A stretch of DNA of 64,000 nt, taken from Neobacillus driksii. GTDB lineage: Bacteria; Bacillota; Bacilli; Bacillales; Cytobacillaceae. The number at the start of each line of letters is the position of its first letter. The first letter of the stretch is position 1. The DNA is taken from the NCBI RefSeq assembly GCF_013409995.1, contig NZ_JACCBX010000015.1, forward strand, positions 80,457-144,456, in the 5' to 3' direction. Under the pieces are notes generated by a model that searched no databases, was not told the DNA's origin, and worked only from the letters and a program-made list of their open reading frames with translations. Made by a program: the position numbers and the translations under genes. Positions 8,591 to 17,963 of the stretch are shown in pieces.

Positions 8591-9904
8591 TTACTCATAA
8601 ACCATTTTTAAAGTTTCTACGTTATATCCCTCAACAAGGGCATGGAAATTAAGCAGTGACTTAACAGCGGAAGCTTTTGCAAAATACAGTATACCTTTTT
8701 CTTCGTCTATATAGTTGACAAGGTACCCTCTTTTGACATGAATATACCACTTATTATTCAAATGAAGTATCGCTGTTTCATTCGGATTCTTCCTTACTTC
8801 TTCCCATTGTGCCTTTAATTCTTCAGGGATTTGCTCATCGATATTACCAGTTGTTATACTAGGTTTCTCATATTGGTCATCTATTCTATAACCATCTAAA
8901 TTGGGTTTGAATTGTTCACTATCGATTGGAACATTAATTTCAAGTTTTGACGGATATAAGTAATCTACAACGTCACCAGCAGAATTATATGTTTCATACT
9001 TAACCAATATCCCCGTATCCTTATCTACCCAAAAGCGGAATGTTTGGAAATCTCTATGGTTTTTAGTCCCTTTGATTACAAGCGTGTTATGACCCAGTAA
9101 TTCCTCATTTTGCTTTTCTATTTCCCATTTACTTAAATCTCGTGTATAGTTTGAGGCTATCTCATAAGGAAATAATGTTTCATTTGCCGAACCAATTGGA
9201 GGTCTCTCACGATATTTTGTAACGTTTATTCCTTCATTATCTTTTGAAAATGCCTCTTCTATCTTTAATGTGCCTGAACTACTTCCTTCTGAATAACTCA
9301 TTTGACTGTAAGTGTGTGTCTGTTCCATTAAATTCCATACCGTTCCATCATTATAGTATTCATAAAATGTATCGTTTTTGCCATTTTCCGTATACGTTCT
9401 TTTACCGTACCCACCTGGTTGATTTTTCAAACTAATCGCATATTCGATAACCGTATAACCTGGGTCACCCTCAGAAAAGGATTTGAATTCTCCTATAGCC
9501 GTTTCAAAATAATCTACCGTGTTTATCATTTTTGTGAGGATTTCTTCTTTAGTCATTTCATCATAGTTTTCTTCTTGCTTGGATGGTATATATGCCGTTT
9601 TCTCATTGGAAGGCTCTAGAGATTCTTGCATATTCTCCTTTCGTTCATTAGCTTGTTTCACTTCAGGACCATTAAATAAATTTAGCTGCGTCCCTACAAA
9701 ATAGGTGATCCCTAAAAACATTAAAGAAACAACTGAAGCGCTAAGAACAGTATTAAACTTATTTTTAAGCGGAAAAACATGCTTTTGAAACTTGGATTTT
9801 TTAATTGAGTTCAAGACTTTTTGATACTGCTTATCATCAAAATACACGTCTTTCAAAATGGTTTCATCCATTTTTTCTTTTAAATTTTCCAGTCTATTTT
9901 CCAC
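8591..9904 (-). CDS. Transmembrane anti-sigma factor with LolA/RseB-like outer domain
   Basis: The start is placed at GTG 9904, overlapping the sigma stop by 11 bases and preceded by GGAG; the frame itself is open further upstream. The product (about 437 residues) begins VENRLENLKEKMDETILKD. That segment is shared with the PadR-like partner at 23414-23833 (MEDRLKNLKRVMDKRTFADL) and probably binds sigma. One membrane segment follows (about residues 58-76, LSASVVSLMFLGITYFVG), then a large outside domain with beta-rich LolA/RseB-like features (GTLKIEEAF, NTLVIKGTKN, FRFWVDKDTGILVKYETYN). Translational coupling to an ECF sigma gene supports the anti-sigma role. The signal it senses is unknown. 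Confidence 0.75.
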   Translation of the reverse strand: MENRLENLKEKMDETILKDVYFDDKQYQKVLNSIKKSKFQKHVFPLKNKFNTVLSASVVSLMFLGITYFVGTQLNLFNGPEVKQANERKENMQESLEPSNEKTAYIPSKQEENYDEMTKEEILTKMINTVDYFETAIGEFKSFSEGDPGYTVIEYAISLKNQPGGYGKRTYTENGKNDTFYEYYNDGTVWNLMEQTHTYSQMSYSEGSSSGTLKIEEAFSKDNEGINVTKYRERPPIGSANETLFPYEIASNYTRDLSKWEIEKQNEELLGHNTLVIKGTKNHRDFQTFRFWVDKDTGILVKYETYNSAGDVVDYLYPSKLEINVPIDSEQFKPNLDGYRIDDQYEKPSITTGNIDEQIPEELKAQWEEVRKNPNETAILHLNNKWYIHVKRGYLVNYIDEEKGILYFAKASAVKSLLNFHALVEGYNVETLKMVYE

Positions 9905-10445
9905 TAATTGCCCACGCTCCTTCATAACCTTCTTTAAGTTTTTGGCGTCCCCGATGTAATCTAGTTCTAACCGTATTTGAATTGAGCTTAAGCATGTCCG
10001 ATATTTCCTCAATAGAAAACTCCTGATAATAAAACAAGATAATGACCTCTCTTAATTTCACCGGCAGCTCTATTACTTTTTTTGAAATCAATTGATTTTC
10101 CTCTACACTCGAAAATGAATGCTGTAGAGAAGATAAGGTCAGTTTGGGCTTAAAAATATCCGTAAAATACACATTTTTAAAAGTCCAACTTTTTAAGACA
10201 TCTTTACTTTGGTTCACAGTAATTCTTATCAGCCATGTTTTATAAGATGATTCGTTTCGAAAGGAATCCATTTTCTCGTAACACTTTATAAAAACCTCTT
10301 GTGCTACATCTTCTGCCATCTGTTTGTGCTTCAAGTAAGTATAAGCAATTCTAATAACATCATTACCGTAAGCGGTCATTAACCATTTCAGCTTCTCTTC
10401 ACGATTCAAATGTTTTATGGGTTCTGAGTTAGGGTTGTCAGCCAT
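9894..10445 (-). CDS. ECF-type RNA polymerase sigma factor
   Basis: ATG at 10445 is preferred, since GGAGGAG lies 11 bases upstream; the earlier ATG at 10466 has no ribosome site. Region 2 is visible as VIRIAYTYLKHKQMAEDVAQ then EVFIKCYEKMDSFRNESSYK and TWLIRITVNQSKD. Region 4 is visible as LPVKLREVIILFYYQEFSIE then EISDMLKLNSNTVRTRLHRG. Length (about 183 residues) is normal for the sigma-M/V/W class. It overlaps the anti-sigma gene by 11 bases. The stretch 10446-10560 upstream should hold its promoter, perhaps autoregulated, but no pair of boxes was certain. Confidence 0.92.
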   Translation of the reverse strand: MADNPNSEPIKHLNREEKLKWLMTAYGNDVIRIAYTYLKHKQMAEDVAQEVFIKCYEKMDSFRNESSYKTWLIRITVNQSKDVLKSWTFKNVYFTDIFKPKLTLSSLQHSFSSVEENQLISKKVIELPVKLREVIILFYYQEFSIEEISDMLKLNSNTVRTRLHRGRQKLKEGYEGAWAISGK

Positions 10446-10561
10446 GCGTTCAGTTTCTCCTCCCATGCCTTGTATTTGTAATTAGACGATTCGCATTTTT
10501 TAAATGTTCCATTTTGGAATTTTTTATTAAAATTTTCCCTGCAACTATGCAGTAATCCAAT

Positions 10562-10590
10562 TAAAAAGGGCTACCATAAAATGGCAGCCG
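10562..10590 (-). terminator. Second terminator between MFS and sigma genes
   Basis: On the minus strand GGCTGCCATTTTATGGTAGCC is followed by CTTTTTAA. It insulates the sigma operon from the upstream MFS gene. Confidence 0.65.
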
Positions 10591-10680
10591 ATTACTTTAG
10601 CTCAATTCAATATTACCTTTTTAAGAACTTGTTTTGAATAATTTCTTAATAATACAGATACTGCTCTTTTGAGGAATAAG

Positions 10681-10709
10681 AAAAAAGAGCCGAAGTATCG
10701 ACTCTTTCC
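10681..10709 (-). terminator. Terminator of the MFS gene
   Basis: AAAGAGTCGATACTTCGGCTCTTT forms the hairpin, with TTTTTTC following on the minus strand. Confidence 0.8.
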
Positions 10710-10761
10710 TACTCAAGTATCTACTTAGTTTTAAAATTTTGATTTTCCTAAACAATCTGCC

Positions 10762-12060
10762 CTATTTTCTAACTCCACGAGACCATATCACCACTGGAAT
10801 AAGCAATAAAGATAAAATCCCTCCAGCTATTGATAGCGTAAGGTAGCTTGAACTTGCCACGATCATTCCAGACACGGCTCCACCAGCAGCTCCTGACAAA
10901 GCAACTAACACATCCACTGAACCTTGAGTTTTCGCTCGTGTGGAAGTTTTAGTTGAATCAACAATAAGGGCTGTCCCACTTATCAAACCAATATTCCATC
11001 CTAATCCAAGTAAAGAAAGAGCAATTACCATAAGAACCATAGAATCTCCTGGTGCAAATGCTGCTAGTAAACCTGCCAGAAGTAACGTAATTCCAGAAGC
11101 AATAGCCATTACAGTACGCCCCAACTTATCAATAAGGGCACCTGTAACAAGTGAAGGGAGATACATAGCACCTATATGAAACCCAATAACAAGACCTACT
11201 GCACCCAAGTCATGTCCATGATGCATCATATGAACTGGTGTCATTGTCATAATAGCTACCATTACCATTTGAGTAAGGACCATTATCGTTGCTCCAACGA
11301 TGATTCCTCTTTTGTTTTCTGTATGTTCCGTTGTTGGCAATAGCCCTTTATTACTAGACTCTTGGTTGATTGCTTGAATTGTTCTTGCTATAACTAATGG
11401 ATCTGGGCGAAGCATGATGAAAAGGACCGTACCTGCTAAGATATAGGCTGCTGCTCCTAAAATGAAAGGACCAGCAAGCGATGGAACACCAATCGAAAGG
11501 GCGAAATCGCCCATCACATTTACTAAATTTGGTCCTGCTACTGCACCAAATGTCGTAAAAACCATTGTAATACTAATAGCAGTTGCACGCTGTTTTTTAC
11601 TTGCTAAGTCCGTACCCGCATAACGAGCTTGTAAATTTGTTGCTGAGCCTGCACCATAAATAAGCAGGGAGGGGAATAACAGGAAAACACTGTTTAATAT
11701 AGCTGCAAATATGACACCTATTGCTCCAAGTCCACCGAGCATAAAACCAGCTGTCAAACCTGTACGCCGTCCATACGCCTGCGAAAGTCTCCCGACCAAT
11801 AAAGCAGCACCAGCCGACCCAAAAGTAAGTAAAGCCGAAGGCAGTCCAGCATATGCCTCTGTACCGAGCATTTGCTGTGCAAGAAGTGCACCCACAGTCA
11901 CTCCCGCAGCTAACCCTGCACCACCCAAAATTTGTGAAATACTTACAATGAATAAAGTTCGTTTGTATAACGATTTTTGTTTTTCTGAAGAATTAATGTA
12001 GCTTTGTACCCGAGCTGATTGAGCGTCTAACACTTTTCCACTATCTTTCTGTAACATCAT
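10762..12060 (-). CDS. MFS transporter (12 membrane segments)
   Basis: A 432-residue integral membrane protein. It has a polar N-terminal tail of about 35 residues and then hydrophobic segments from TLFIVSISQILGGAGLAAGV onward. The MFS loop 2-3 motif appears as GRLSQAYGRRTGL, and the second half repeats it as GALIDKLGRTVMA. A central loop (about residues 225-250) is charged. The sequence resembles drug or sugar efflux permeases, but no substrate is indicated and no regulator sits beside it. Minus-strand GAGGTAGG precedes the ATG. It has its own terminator. Confidence 0.88.
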   Translation of the reverse strand: MMLQKDSGKVLDAQSARVQSYINSSEKQKSLYKRTLFIVSISQILGGAGLAAGVTVGALLAQQMLGTEAYAGLPSALLTFGSAGAALLVGRLSQAYGRRTGLTAGFMLGGLGAIGVIFAAILNSVFLLFPSLLIYGAGSATNLQARYAGTDLASKKQRATAISITMVFTTFGAVAGPNLVNVMGDFALSIGVPSLAGPFILGAAAYILAGTVLFIMLRPDPLVIARTIQAINQESSNKGLLPTTEHTENKRGIIVGATIMVLTQMVMVAIMTMTPVHMMHHGHDLGAVGLVIGFHIGAMYLPSLVTGALIDKLGRTVMAIASGITLLLAGLLAAFAPGDSMVLMVIALSLLGLGWNIGLISGTALIVDSTKTSTRAKTQGSVDVLVALSGAAGGAVSGMIVASSSYLTLSIAGGILSLLLIPVVIWSRGVRK

Positions 12061-12186
12061 CTAACCTACCTCTATTATAATTCTCTTTTTATTTTATGCC
12101 TATTAGTGAAGTACGAGGCAGCCATTTTAGTAAGATTACGTCCTTAAATATAATAAGCGAACCTATTATGTACTAACCTTCCGTTA

Positions 12187-12215
12187 GTTTAATAAGAAAT
12201 TCAACAAAAAAGGTG
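12187..12215. repeat. Dispersed motif AGTTTAATAAGAAATTCAAC, copy 2
   Basis: Nearly identical to 6317-6345. Here it is followed by GGTGGTTACTCTTGCCTGGATTAACGCC, an arm resembling the terminator at 5821-5863. Confidence 0.55.
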
Positions 12216-12259
12216 GTTACTCTTGCCTGGATTAACGCCCCATTAATATTAAATAAATT

Positions 12260-12799
12260 TCAATGTGTTAATGAATGATAAATTGTATAGTCCACTTCAC
12301 CAGAGATATTTTTCAACCCATCTTTACACAGCTCCATTGCCATTAAATTCTCCTTGGAGGGCGGTAAGTTTTTCTTGGACGCATATATGCCGAACTCAGT
12401 TGATGTTCTAAATCCAAAGCGTCGATAATATCGAAAATCTCCTTCAACAATAATTCCCTTATAACCTCTTTCAGAAGCTAATTTAATACCTTCCTGCAAC
12501 ATAAACTTGCCAACACCTTGTCGTTGCTTTTTAATTGCCACAGAGACGGGGGATAACATTAAAATTTCGTTTTCATAGTTATTACTTATTGGAAGTTTTG
12601 AAAGTATAAAGTGTCCTATAATTTCCCCTTTGTCCTCAGCAACTAAATCTAATTGTGGGATGTAAAATTGTTTTTCCCGAATCTCTCTTACAAGAGATTT
12701 TTCAACTACACCATCTGTATAGCTCGTATTCTTGAATATTTCATATACAAAATCTTCAATAAAACTATATTCTTCTTTTTTAGCAGCTCTAATTATCAT
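12260..12799 (-). CDS. GNAT-family N-acetyltransferase (YhbS-like)
   Basis: The 179-residue protein starts MIIRAAKKEEYSFIEDFVYE. It shows the GNAT acetyl-CoA loop as VAIKKQRQGVGKFMLQEGIK (Q/RxxGxG/A type) and the downstream IIVEGDFRYYRRFGF typical of the YhbS/Acetyltransf_9 branch. Its ATG follows GGAGGGGC at a suitable distance. A 19-codon hydrophobic ORF ends 17 bases upstream on the same strand and may be its leader. The acetylated substrate is unknown. Confidence 0.85.
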   Translation of the reverse strand: MIIRAAKKEEYSFIEDFVYEIFKNTSYTDGVVEKSLVREIREKQFYIPQLDLVAEDKGEIIGHFILSKLPISNNYENEILMLSPVSVAIKKQRQGVGKFMLQEGIKLASERGYKGIIVEGDFRYYRRFGFRTSTEFGIYASKKNLPPSKENLMAMELCKDGLKNISGEVDYTIYHSLTH

Positions 12800-12815
12800 C
12801 TTAATTGCCCCTCCA

Positions 12816-12875
12816 TTACCTAAGCAGTATCAATCCAAAAATAATAAGTAAAATTGCGAACATTCCATATTGCAT
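12816..12875 (-). CDS. 19-residue hydrophobic peptide (possible leader or small membrane protein)
   Basis: ATG 12875 to TAA 12816 encodes MQYGMFAILLIIFGLILLR, one membrane span with a terminal Arg. GGTGAGG lies 7 bases upstream of the ATG, and the peptide ends 17 bases before the GNAT start, so the two would be co-transcribed. It is far too short for automatic gene calling. Its homologues are unknown to me. It overlaps the start of the opposite-strand gene at 12870. Confidence 0.5.
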   Translation of the reverse strand: MQYGMFAILLIIFGLILLR

Positions 12876-13205
12876 GTTTATTCCTCACCCATCTCATATA
12901 CGCTTGAACGGAATTTAAATGTTTCCATTCATGGAAGACCAATTCGTGGTGAACTTGGTACTAAAATAGTGTTTGAATCTATGGATTCTTATGGGAATAT
13001 ATTGAATCGCGGCGAAACAGTAATACTTCCTGAAGAGATCTTACATTTTTCAAACCATTTAGTTGAAAATGGGATAACCATTAGTGCTGTTCATAATCAT
13101 TGGCTGTTCACAGAACCAAACATCCTGTATATCCATTTTCAATCTGTAGAACCACCTTTAATTTTTGTAAGAAAAATTTCAGAGGCACTAAAAGTATTAA
13201 AATAA
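12870..13205 (+). CDS. DUF1259-like protein, probably missing its N-terminus
   Basis: The frame encodes LERNLNVSIHGRPIRGELGT, SMDSYGNILNRGETVILPEE, ISAVHNHWLFTEPNILYIHF and a C-terminal helix. The HNHWL..EP..LYIHF block is typical of DUF1259 (LppY/LpqO). Bacillus relatives normally have about 25 more residues before this point. The only available start is TTG 12870, without a ribosome site and overlapping the divergent 19-residue ORF; a stop lies just upstream in frame. A 5' deletion is therefore likely. Function unknown. Confidence 0.6.
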   Translation: MHVYSSPISYTLERNLNVSIHGRPIRGELGTKIVFESMDSYGNILNRGETVILPEEILHFSNHLVENGITISAVHNHWLFTEPNILYIHFQSVEPPLIFVRKISEALKVLK

Positions 13206-13208
13206 CAT

Positions 13209-13239
13209 AAGAAACCCTCATTTTAGGTTTCTTTTTTTA
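13209..13239 (+). terminator. Terminator after the DUF1259-like gene
   Basis: AAGAAACC and GGTTTCTT pair around CTCATTTTA, followed by a T run. Confidence 0.8.
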
Positions 13240-13460
13240 CTTATGCCTTACACTTGCTATATAATTACATACCTTTAATAAGATATATAAACATTAATCT
13301 ATTAAGACTATCTATTCTAGTACCTATTTTTGTATGGCCTAACCATGGCTAGTGTTAAGGCTAAACCCATTAATACAACTAAAAACGGATTTAGGATTAT
13401 TAATCATTCTAGGCTAATTTACATACACTAAATTAAATCAACTTTTTAGGGGAGTTTACC

Positions 13461-13853
13461 ATGAATATTTCTGAATATGGAAAGGAATTAGCTAAAATTG
13501 GGTAGAAAATATCAGATATGAGTAATTACAATAAAGAAGGAAATAACATCTTACAAAAATTAAAGTCTAATATTTTAATATGCGAGGATACTGTCCTCCG
13601 ATTTAAAAAGATAGAATCTCCTTCATTCATTTGTTCTGAACACTTGAAATTAATAAATATCTTCCAAGAATTAATTACTGCTTATTCTTACCAACTAAAT
13701 AGTATTAATGATATGAGTGAAATAATTAATATGGATTTATTTCTAAATGGGAAAAACATGGAGAACGGAGAATTAGAGAAATTAGGGCCTATTTTATTAT
13801 CGATCCTAACAAAAAGCAGCAATTTAGCGTTTAACAGCAACATTCAATTATAA
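13461..13853 (+). pseudogene. Unknown small protein gene interrupted by TAG
   Basis: AGGGGAG (13448-13454) precedes ATG 13461. The frame encodes MNISEYGKELAKIG and then meets TAG at 13503-13505. The same frame continues (KISDMSNYNKEGNNILQKLK) to a stop at 13853, which would give about 130 residues. The continuation is helical and polar and has protein-like composition (LFLNGKNMENGELEKLGPIL). Translation could restart at ATG 13518, though without a good ribosome site. No family is recognised. A single base change from a sense codon explains the break. Confidence 0.6.
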
Positions 13854-14033
13854 AGGGAAGTTAGGATGTAGGTAATAATTCTGGCGGGCCTATTTTAGGC
13901 GTTAGTCTAATAATACAATACTCAAATTGTTGCTCCATTAAAAATTTCCTCACTATTCATCGCATTTTTTTCATTATATACTCATAAATTCTAAATCGAA
14001 GAGTTAATGAACATAGTAGGAGATGGAAAGTGC

Positions 14034-15008
14034 ATGCAAAACTTTTTTCGAATATTAAATGCGCTTCAACATTCAACGGCAAAGAGCATATTGGCAACCA
14101 TTATTCATATTGATGGCTCAGGTTACCTAAAAGAAGGGACATCCATGCTTATGATGGAAAATGGGGATAGGGTTGGAATGGTTTCTCCGGGGTGTTTAGA
14201 AGAAGATTTCCTTTTGCGGTGTAAAGCGTTACTCCAATCCCCCTATCCACAAATCGTCACGTATGATTTAAGCAGTGTTGATGACTATGGTTGTGGACAA
14301 GGAATGGGGTGTAACGGAATCATTAAAATACTGTTGGAACCTGTAACTGAAAAATTAATGACAGACTTTTTTTTCCTAAAAAACTCTTTAGAAAAAGGAT
14401 TATCAGTCCTTCATGAAAAAGTATTTTCAGATGACTTCACTTTAAAAAGATCTACGTTTCAAATCTATCCTAACAAGGATATAAATAATAATTATAAATT
14501 TCATCCAAATAATGAAGGTTATAAATACACCTATCTTTTTATACCACCTCCTCGTATCCTCATATTCGGCGCAGGTGAAGATGCGAAACCTTTAGTATCA
14601 TTAGCCTCAACAATAGGTTTCAATGTAACGCTCTGTGATTGGAGACCTGGACTTTGCAATGAATCTCATTTTCCTTCCGCATACCAATTCATTACTGGAT
14701 CCCCACTACATATTATCAATTCTATCCACTTTTCAAAGAACGATTTCATCGTTATCATGAGCCACAATTTTTTAAAAGACCAAGAATTCCTTGCTGGCTT
14801 AAAAAATTCAGAAATAAATTACATTGGTATATTAGGTTCCAAGGAAAGAACAACTCGTCTGCTAAGCGGGATAAAGGTTCAAAAAAATCTTTTTTTCCCG
14901 GTCGTGCTGCCAATTGGTGCACAAGGTTCCGAAGAAATTGCAGTCAGTATAATGGCTCAAATCATTCAACTATATAGAAAATCAACGGAGATTAAGAATG
15001 ATGAATAA
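14034..15008 (+). CDS. pucA: XdhC/PucA-type molybdenum hydroxylase maturation factor
   Basis: ATG 14034 (MQNFFRILNAL) is favoured over the in-frame ATG 14007, as GGAG lies 11 bases ahead and the family begins here. The N-terminal XdhC/CoxI domain has GSGYLKEGTSMLMMENGDRV and SPGCLEEDFLLRC, plus a Cys-rich CGQGMGCNG. The C-terminal part has a Rossmann motif (PPRILIFGAGEDAKPLVSLA) and IGILGSKERT. XdhC proteins insert the sulfurated molybdenum cofactor into xanthine dehydrogenase-type enzymes. It is the first gene of a five-gene operon and overlaps the next by about 11 bases. Confidence 0.88.
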   Translation: MQNFFRILNALQHSTAKSILATIIHIDGSGYLKEGTSMLMMENGDRVGMVSPGCLEEDFLLRCKALLQSPYPQIVTYDLSSVDDYGCGQGMGCNGIIKILLEPVTEKLMTDFFFLKNSLEKGLSVLHEKVFSDDFTLKRSTFQIYPNKDINNNYKFHPNNEGYKYTYLFIPPPRILIFGAGEDAKPLVSLASTIGFNVTLCDWRPGLCNESHFPSAYQFITGSPLHIINSIHFSKNDFIVIMSHNFLKDQEFLAGLKNSEINYIGILGSKERTTRLLSGIKVQKNLFFPVVLPIGAQGSEEIAVSIMAQIIQLYRKSTEIKNDE

Positions 15009-15624
15009 ACAAAATAAAATAGTAGGAATTTATCTTGCAGCTGGCAAGAGTACTCGAATGGGTAAAAATAAATTGCTTCTCCCTTTAGGAAGAAAAACAG
15101 TCGGGGCATACGCATTACACACCGCACTTGACTCAAACCTTCATCATATCGCTGTAGTTGCAAGAGACGATGACCCATCCATTAAACATTGGAAGTCATT
15201 ATTAACTGAGAAAATTACAGTAGTCTATTGCACTGATTCTGTAAAAGGCCTCTCCCGTTCACTTAATTATGGGATAAAGGTAGCCAATTCATTAAAACCC
15301 GATGGGGTGATGATTCTTCTTGCGGATCAACCTTTTATCCACAAGAAGATGATAAATCAACTTATTGCTGCGTTTATTGAGGACGGGGTATTGTATGTTG
15401 CTTCTAGTTTTAAAGATATTATTAGTCCCCCATTGCTGATTGGAAAACAGTTATTCCCTCTGTTATCACAACTAAAACATGATGAAGGCGTGAAAAAACT
15501 TTTAAAGGATCACCCATCCATTAAAGGAAAGGTAATCCACCATAAATCTGAGGAACTATTTATTGATATTGATACGATAGAAGAATACGAGAATGTTTTA
15601 AACAATTTGGAACGTTACTTATAA
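14998..15624 (+). CDS. pucB: MobA-like/PucB nucleotidyltransferase (molybdenum cofactor)
   Basis: This 208-residue protein has the nucleotidyltransferase signature GIYLAAGKSTRMGKNKLLLP at its N-terminus, and later LSRSLNYGIKVANS and VMILLADQPFIHKKMINQLI. This is the NTP_transf_3 (MocA/PucB) pattern. It probably converts Mo-molybdopterin to the cytosine dinucleotide form needed by the hydroxylase encoded downstream. ATG 14998 or the adjacent ATG 15001 may be used; GGAG lies just upstream within pucA. It overlaps pucA and ends 20 bases before the large subunit gene. Confidence 0.88.
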   Translation: MMNKQNKIVGIYLAAGKSTRMGKNKLLLPLGRKTVGAYALHTALDSNLHHIAVVARDDDPSIKHWKSLLTEKITVVYCTDSVKGLSRSLNYGIKVANSLKPDGVMILLADQPFIHKKMINQLIAAFIEDGVLYVASSFKDIISPPLLIGKQLFPLLSQLKHDEGVKKLLKDHPSIKGKVIHHKSEELFIDIDTIEEYENVLNNLERYL

Positions 15625-15644
15625 AGCAAGAAGGGGGGCTATTC

Positions 15645-17963
15645 ATGTATATTATCGGGAAAGGTATAACCCGAAAGGATGCCTTTGAAAAAGTAACAGG
15701 GCAAGCAAAATATACTGCAGATTTTGAGACAAACGAAATGCTGCATGCCAGACTAGTGATAAGCCCTTATGCACATGCCCTAATAAAAAATATCGATATG
15801 AGTGAAGCTGAGAAAATACCAGGAGTAAGGGCGGTTATAACCGGTCAAAATCTCCCCCTCACCGGGGAAGAATTGCAAGACCGGCCGCCAATCGCTACGG
15901 ATCGAGTCCGGTATCAAGGAGAGGTCATTTCGATTGTGGTAGCGGATAATCCTTATTTAGCTGAGCAAGGTGCACAAGCGGTTAATGTTCAATACGAACC
16001 ACTTCCTGTTGTCAATTCACCATCTGAGGCCCTAAAACCTGATGCACCCCTTCTTCACCCCAAGCTTGGTGAGTATAAAAAAATCCAAGGCGTTTATCCT
16101 GAGCCCGGAACCAATATCGCGACCCGGACGAAAATCCGAAAAGGTAATTGGGAAAAAGGCTGCGCAGAAAGTGAAGTGATCGTTGAAGAACACTTTGCTT
16201 TTCGGCCATCTGATCATGCAGCGATGGAAACAAGATGTTCGTTCGCGCAAATACATCCTAATGGAATGATTGAAATATCATCCTCCTCACAAGCACCGTT
16301 TATGATTAAAAGATTGATAGGCCAATATTTTGGAATTAGCACCGGTAAAATTAGAGTAAATACACCCCTAGTAGGTGGAGCTTATGGTGGAAAAGCCTCC
16401 ACTCAACTAGAGATCCTAGCGTATATTGCCACGAAGGAAGTAAATGGCCGACTCGTCAAAATCCTTAATACACGTGAAGAGGATATGCTGACTTCACCAG
16501 GACATATCGGTCTCGAAGCGAGGGTGAAGCTCGGAAGTACAAAAGAAGGACTTCTAAAGGTTGCCGAACTTACCTATCTCTGGGATGGCGGGGCCTACTC
16601 AGATAAATCAATTGATTTAAGCCGTGCGGGGGCTGTCGACTGTACAGGTCCTTATCATATTGAGAATATTTGGTGTGACTCATTATGTATGTACACGAAC
16701 CATCCGTATGCCGCCCCCTTCAGAGGGTTCAGTCATTCAGAGGTTCACTTTGCCTTTGAACGGACCATGGATGTGCTCGCGCAAAAGTTAAACATCGATC
16801 CACTTGAATTAAGAAATAAGAATGCCATTTTACCGGGTCATACCACCCCTACCCAGGTACTCTTAAATTCTAGTACGGTTGGGAATTTGCCAAAATGCAT
16901 AAGTAAATTAAAAGAATTAATCAATTGGCAGGAAGGTCAGATTAAGGATCTTGGAAATCATCGTGTTCGGGCAAAGGGAATTAGTTGCATTTGGAAGACT
17001 TCAACGATTGACCCAAATGCAACTTCGGCGGTTATTTTAATATTTAATCCTGATGGGAGTATTAACCTTATTTCAGGTGTGATAGAAATCGGAACGGCCA
17101 CCAAAACAATACTTGCGCAAATGTTGGCAGAAAGATTAAAAATGGATGTGAATGACATTCATGTTCAAATGGAAGTCGACACATTAAGTACGCCGGAGCA
17201 TTGGAAAACGGTCGCAAGTAGAGGAACGTATATGGCAGGAAGAGCAGTCTTAGCAGCAGCAGAGGATATCATACGTCAACTAAAAAATATTGCCTCATTT
17301 ATTTTAAGGGCACGGGAAGATGATTTAGAAGTCGGTTATGGCAAAGTGTATGTTCGTGATGACCCGAAAACCAGTATTCTTATTAAAGATATTGCCTATG
17401 GATATACGTTTCCAAATGGCAATACGATTGGGAGTCAAATCATCGGGAGAGGTAACTTTGTGATAAGAGGAATGACGTATTTAGACAAAGAGACCGGGGC
17501 AGGCAGACCTGGCCCAGAATGGACCGTAGGAGCAGAAGGGGTAGAGATCGAACTGGATTTAAGAACCTACACCTATAAAGTCCTTAAGGCTGTAGCTGTC
17601 ATTGATATTGGAAAAGTGTTCAATGAGAAAACAGCCATTGGCCAAGTAAAGGGCGCGATGAGTATGGGTCTTTCCTTTGCCGCGAGAGAAACGTTCTGGT
17701 TTGATGATCATGGCAGTGTTCTTAATCCCCAACTACGAACGTACCGGCCCATTCGATTTGGGGAACACCCCAAGTACGTGGTGGCATTTGTGGAAACACC
17801 AGAAATAGACGCTCCCTATGGCGGAAGAGGTGTTGGGGAACATGGTTTAATCGGGATGCCTGCAGCTTTAGCAAATAGTCTCTCCACTGCTTTGTCCGTC
17901 AACGTCAACTATTTACCTCTTATCCCTGAATTATTATGGAAGATCAAGCGGGGTGAAAAATAG
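15645..17963 (+). CDS. pucD: Xanthine dehydrogenase-type molybdopterin-binding subunit
   Basis: A 772-residue large subunit. It opens with GKGITRKDAFEKVTGQAKYT, the usual N-terminal pattern. Molybdenum-binding features are LVGGAYGGKAS (GGxFGGK type), HPYAAPFRGFSHSEVHFAFE and the C-terminal PYGGRGVGEHGLIGMPAALA with the conserved catalytic Glu of GVGE. RBS AAGGGGGG precedes the ATG. The order here (D before C) differs from B. subtilis pucABCDE. The enzyme hydroxylates a purine or another N-heterocycle, and purine use is inferred only from similarity. The next gene begins right after its stop. Confidence 0.88.
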   Translation: MYIIGKGITRKDAFEKVTGQAKYTADFETNEMLHARLVISPYAHALIKNIDMSEAEKIPGVRAVITGQNLPLTGEELQDRPPIATDRVRYQGEVISIVVADNPYLAEQGAQAVNVQYEPLPVVNSPSEALKPDAPLLHPKLGEYKKIQGVYPEPGTNIATRTKIRKGNWEKGCAESEVIVEEHFAFRPSDHAAMETRCSFAQIHPNGMIEISSSSQAPFMIKRLIGQYFGISTGKIRVNTPLVGGAYGGKASTQLEILAYIATKEVNGRLVKILNTREEDMLTSPGHIGLEARVKLGSTKEGLLKVAELTYLWDGGAYSDKSIDLSRAGAVDCTGPYHIENIWCDSLCMYTNHPYAAPFRGFSHSEVHFAFERTMDVLAQKLNIDPLELRNKNAILPGHTTPTQVLLNSSTVGNLPKCISKLKELINWQEGQIKDLGNHRVRAKGISCIWKTSTIDPNATSAVILIFNPDGSINLISGVIEIGTATKTILAQMLAERLKMDVNDIHVQMEVDTLSTPEHWKTVASRGTYMAGRAVLAAAEDIIRQLKNIASFILRAREDDLEVGYGKVYVRDDPKTSILIKDIAYGYTFPNGNTIGSQIIGRGNFVIRGMTYLDKETGAGRPGPEWTVGAEGVEIELDLRTYTYKVLKAVAVIDIGKVFNEKTAIGQVKGAMSMGLSFAARETFWFDDHGSVLNPQLRTYRPIRFGEHPKYVVAFVETPEIDAPYGGRGVGEHGLIGMPAALANSLSTALSVNVNYLPLIPELLWKIKRGEK

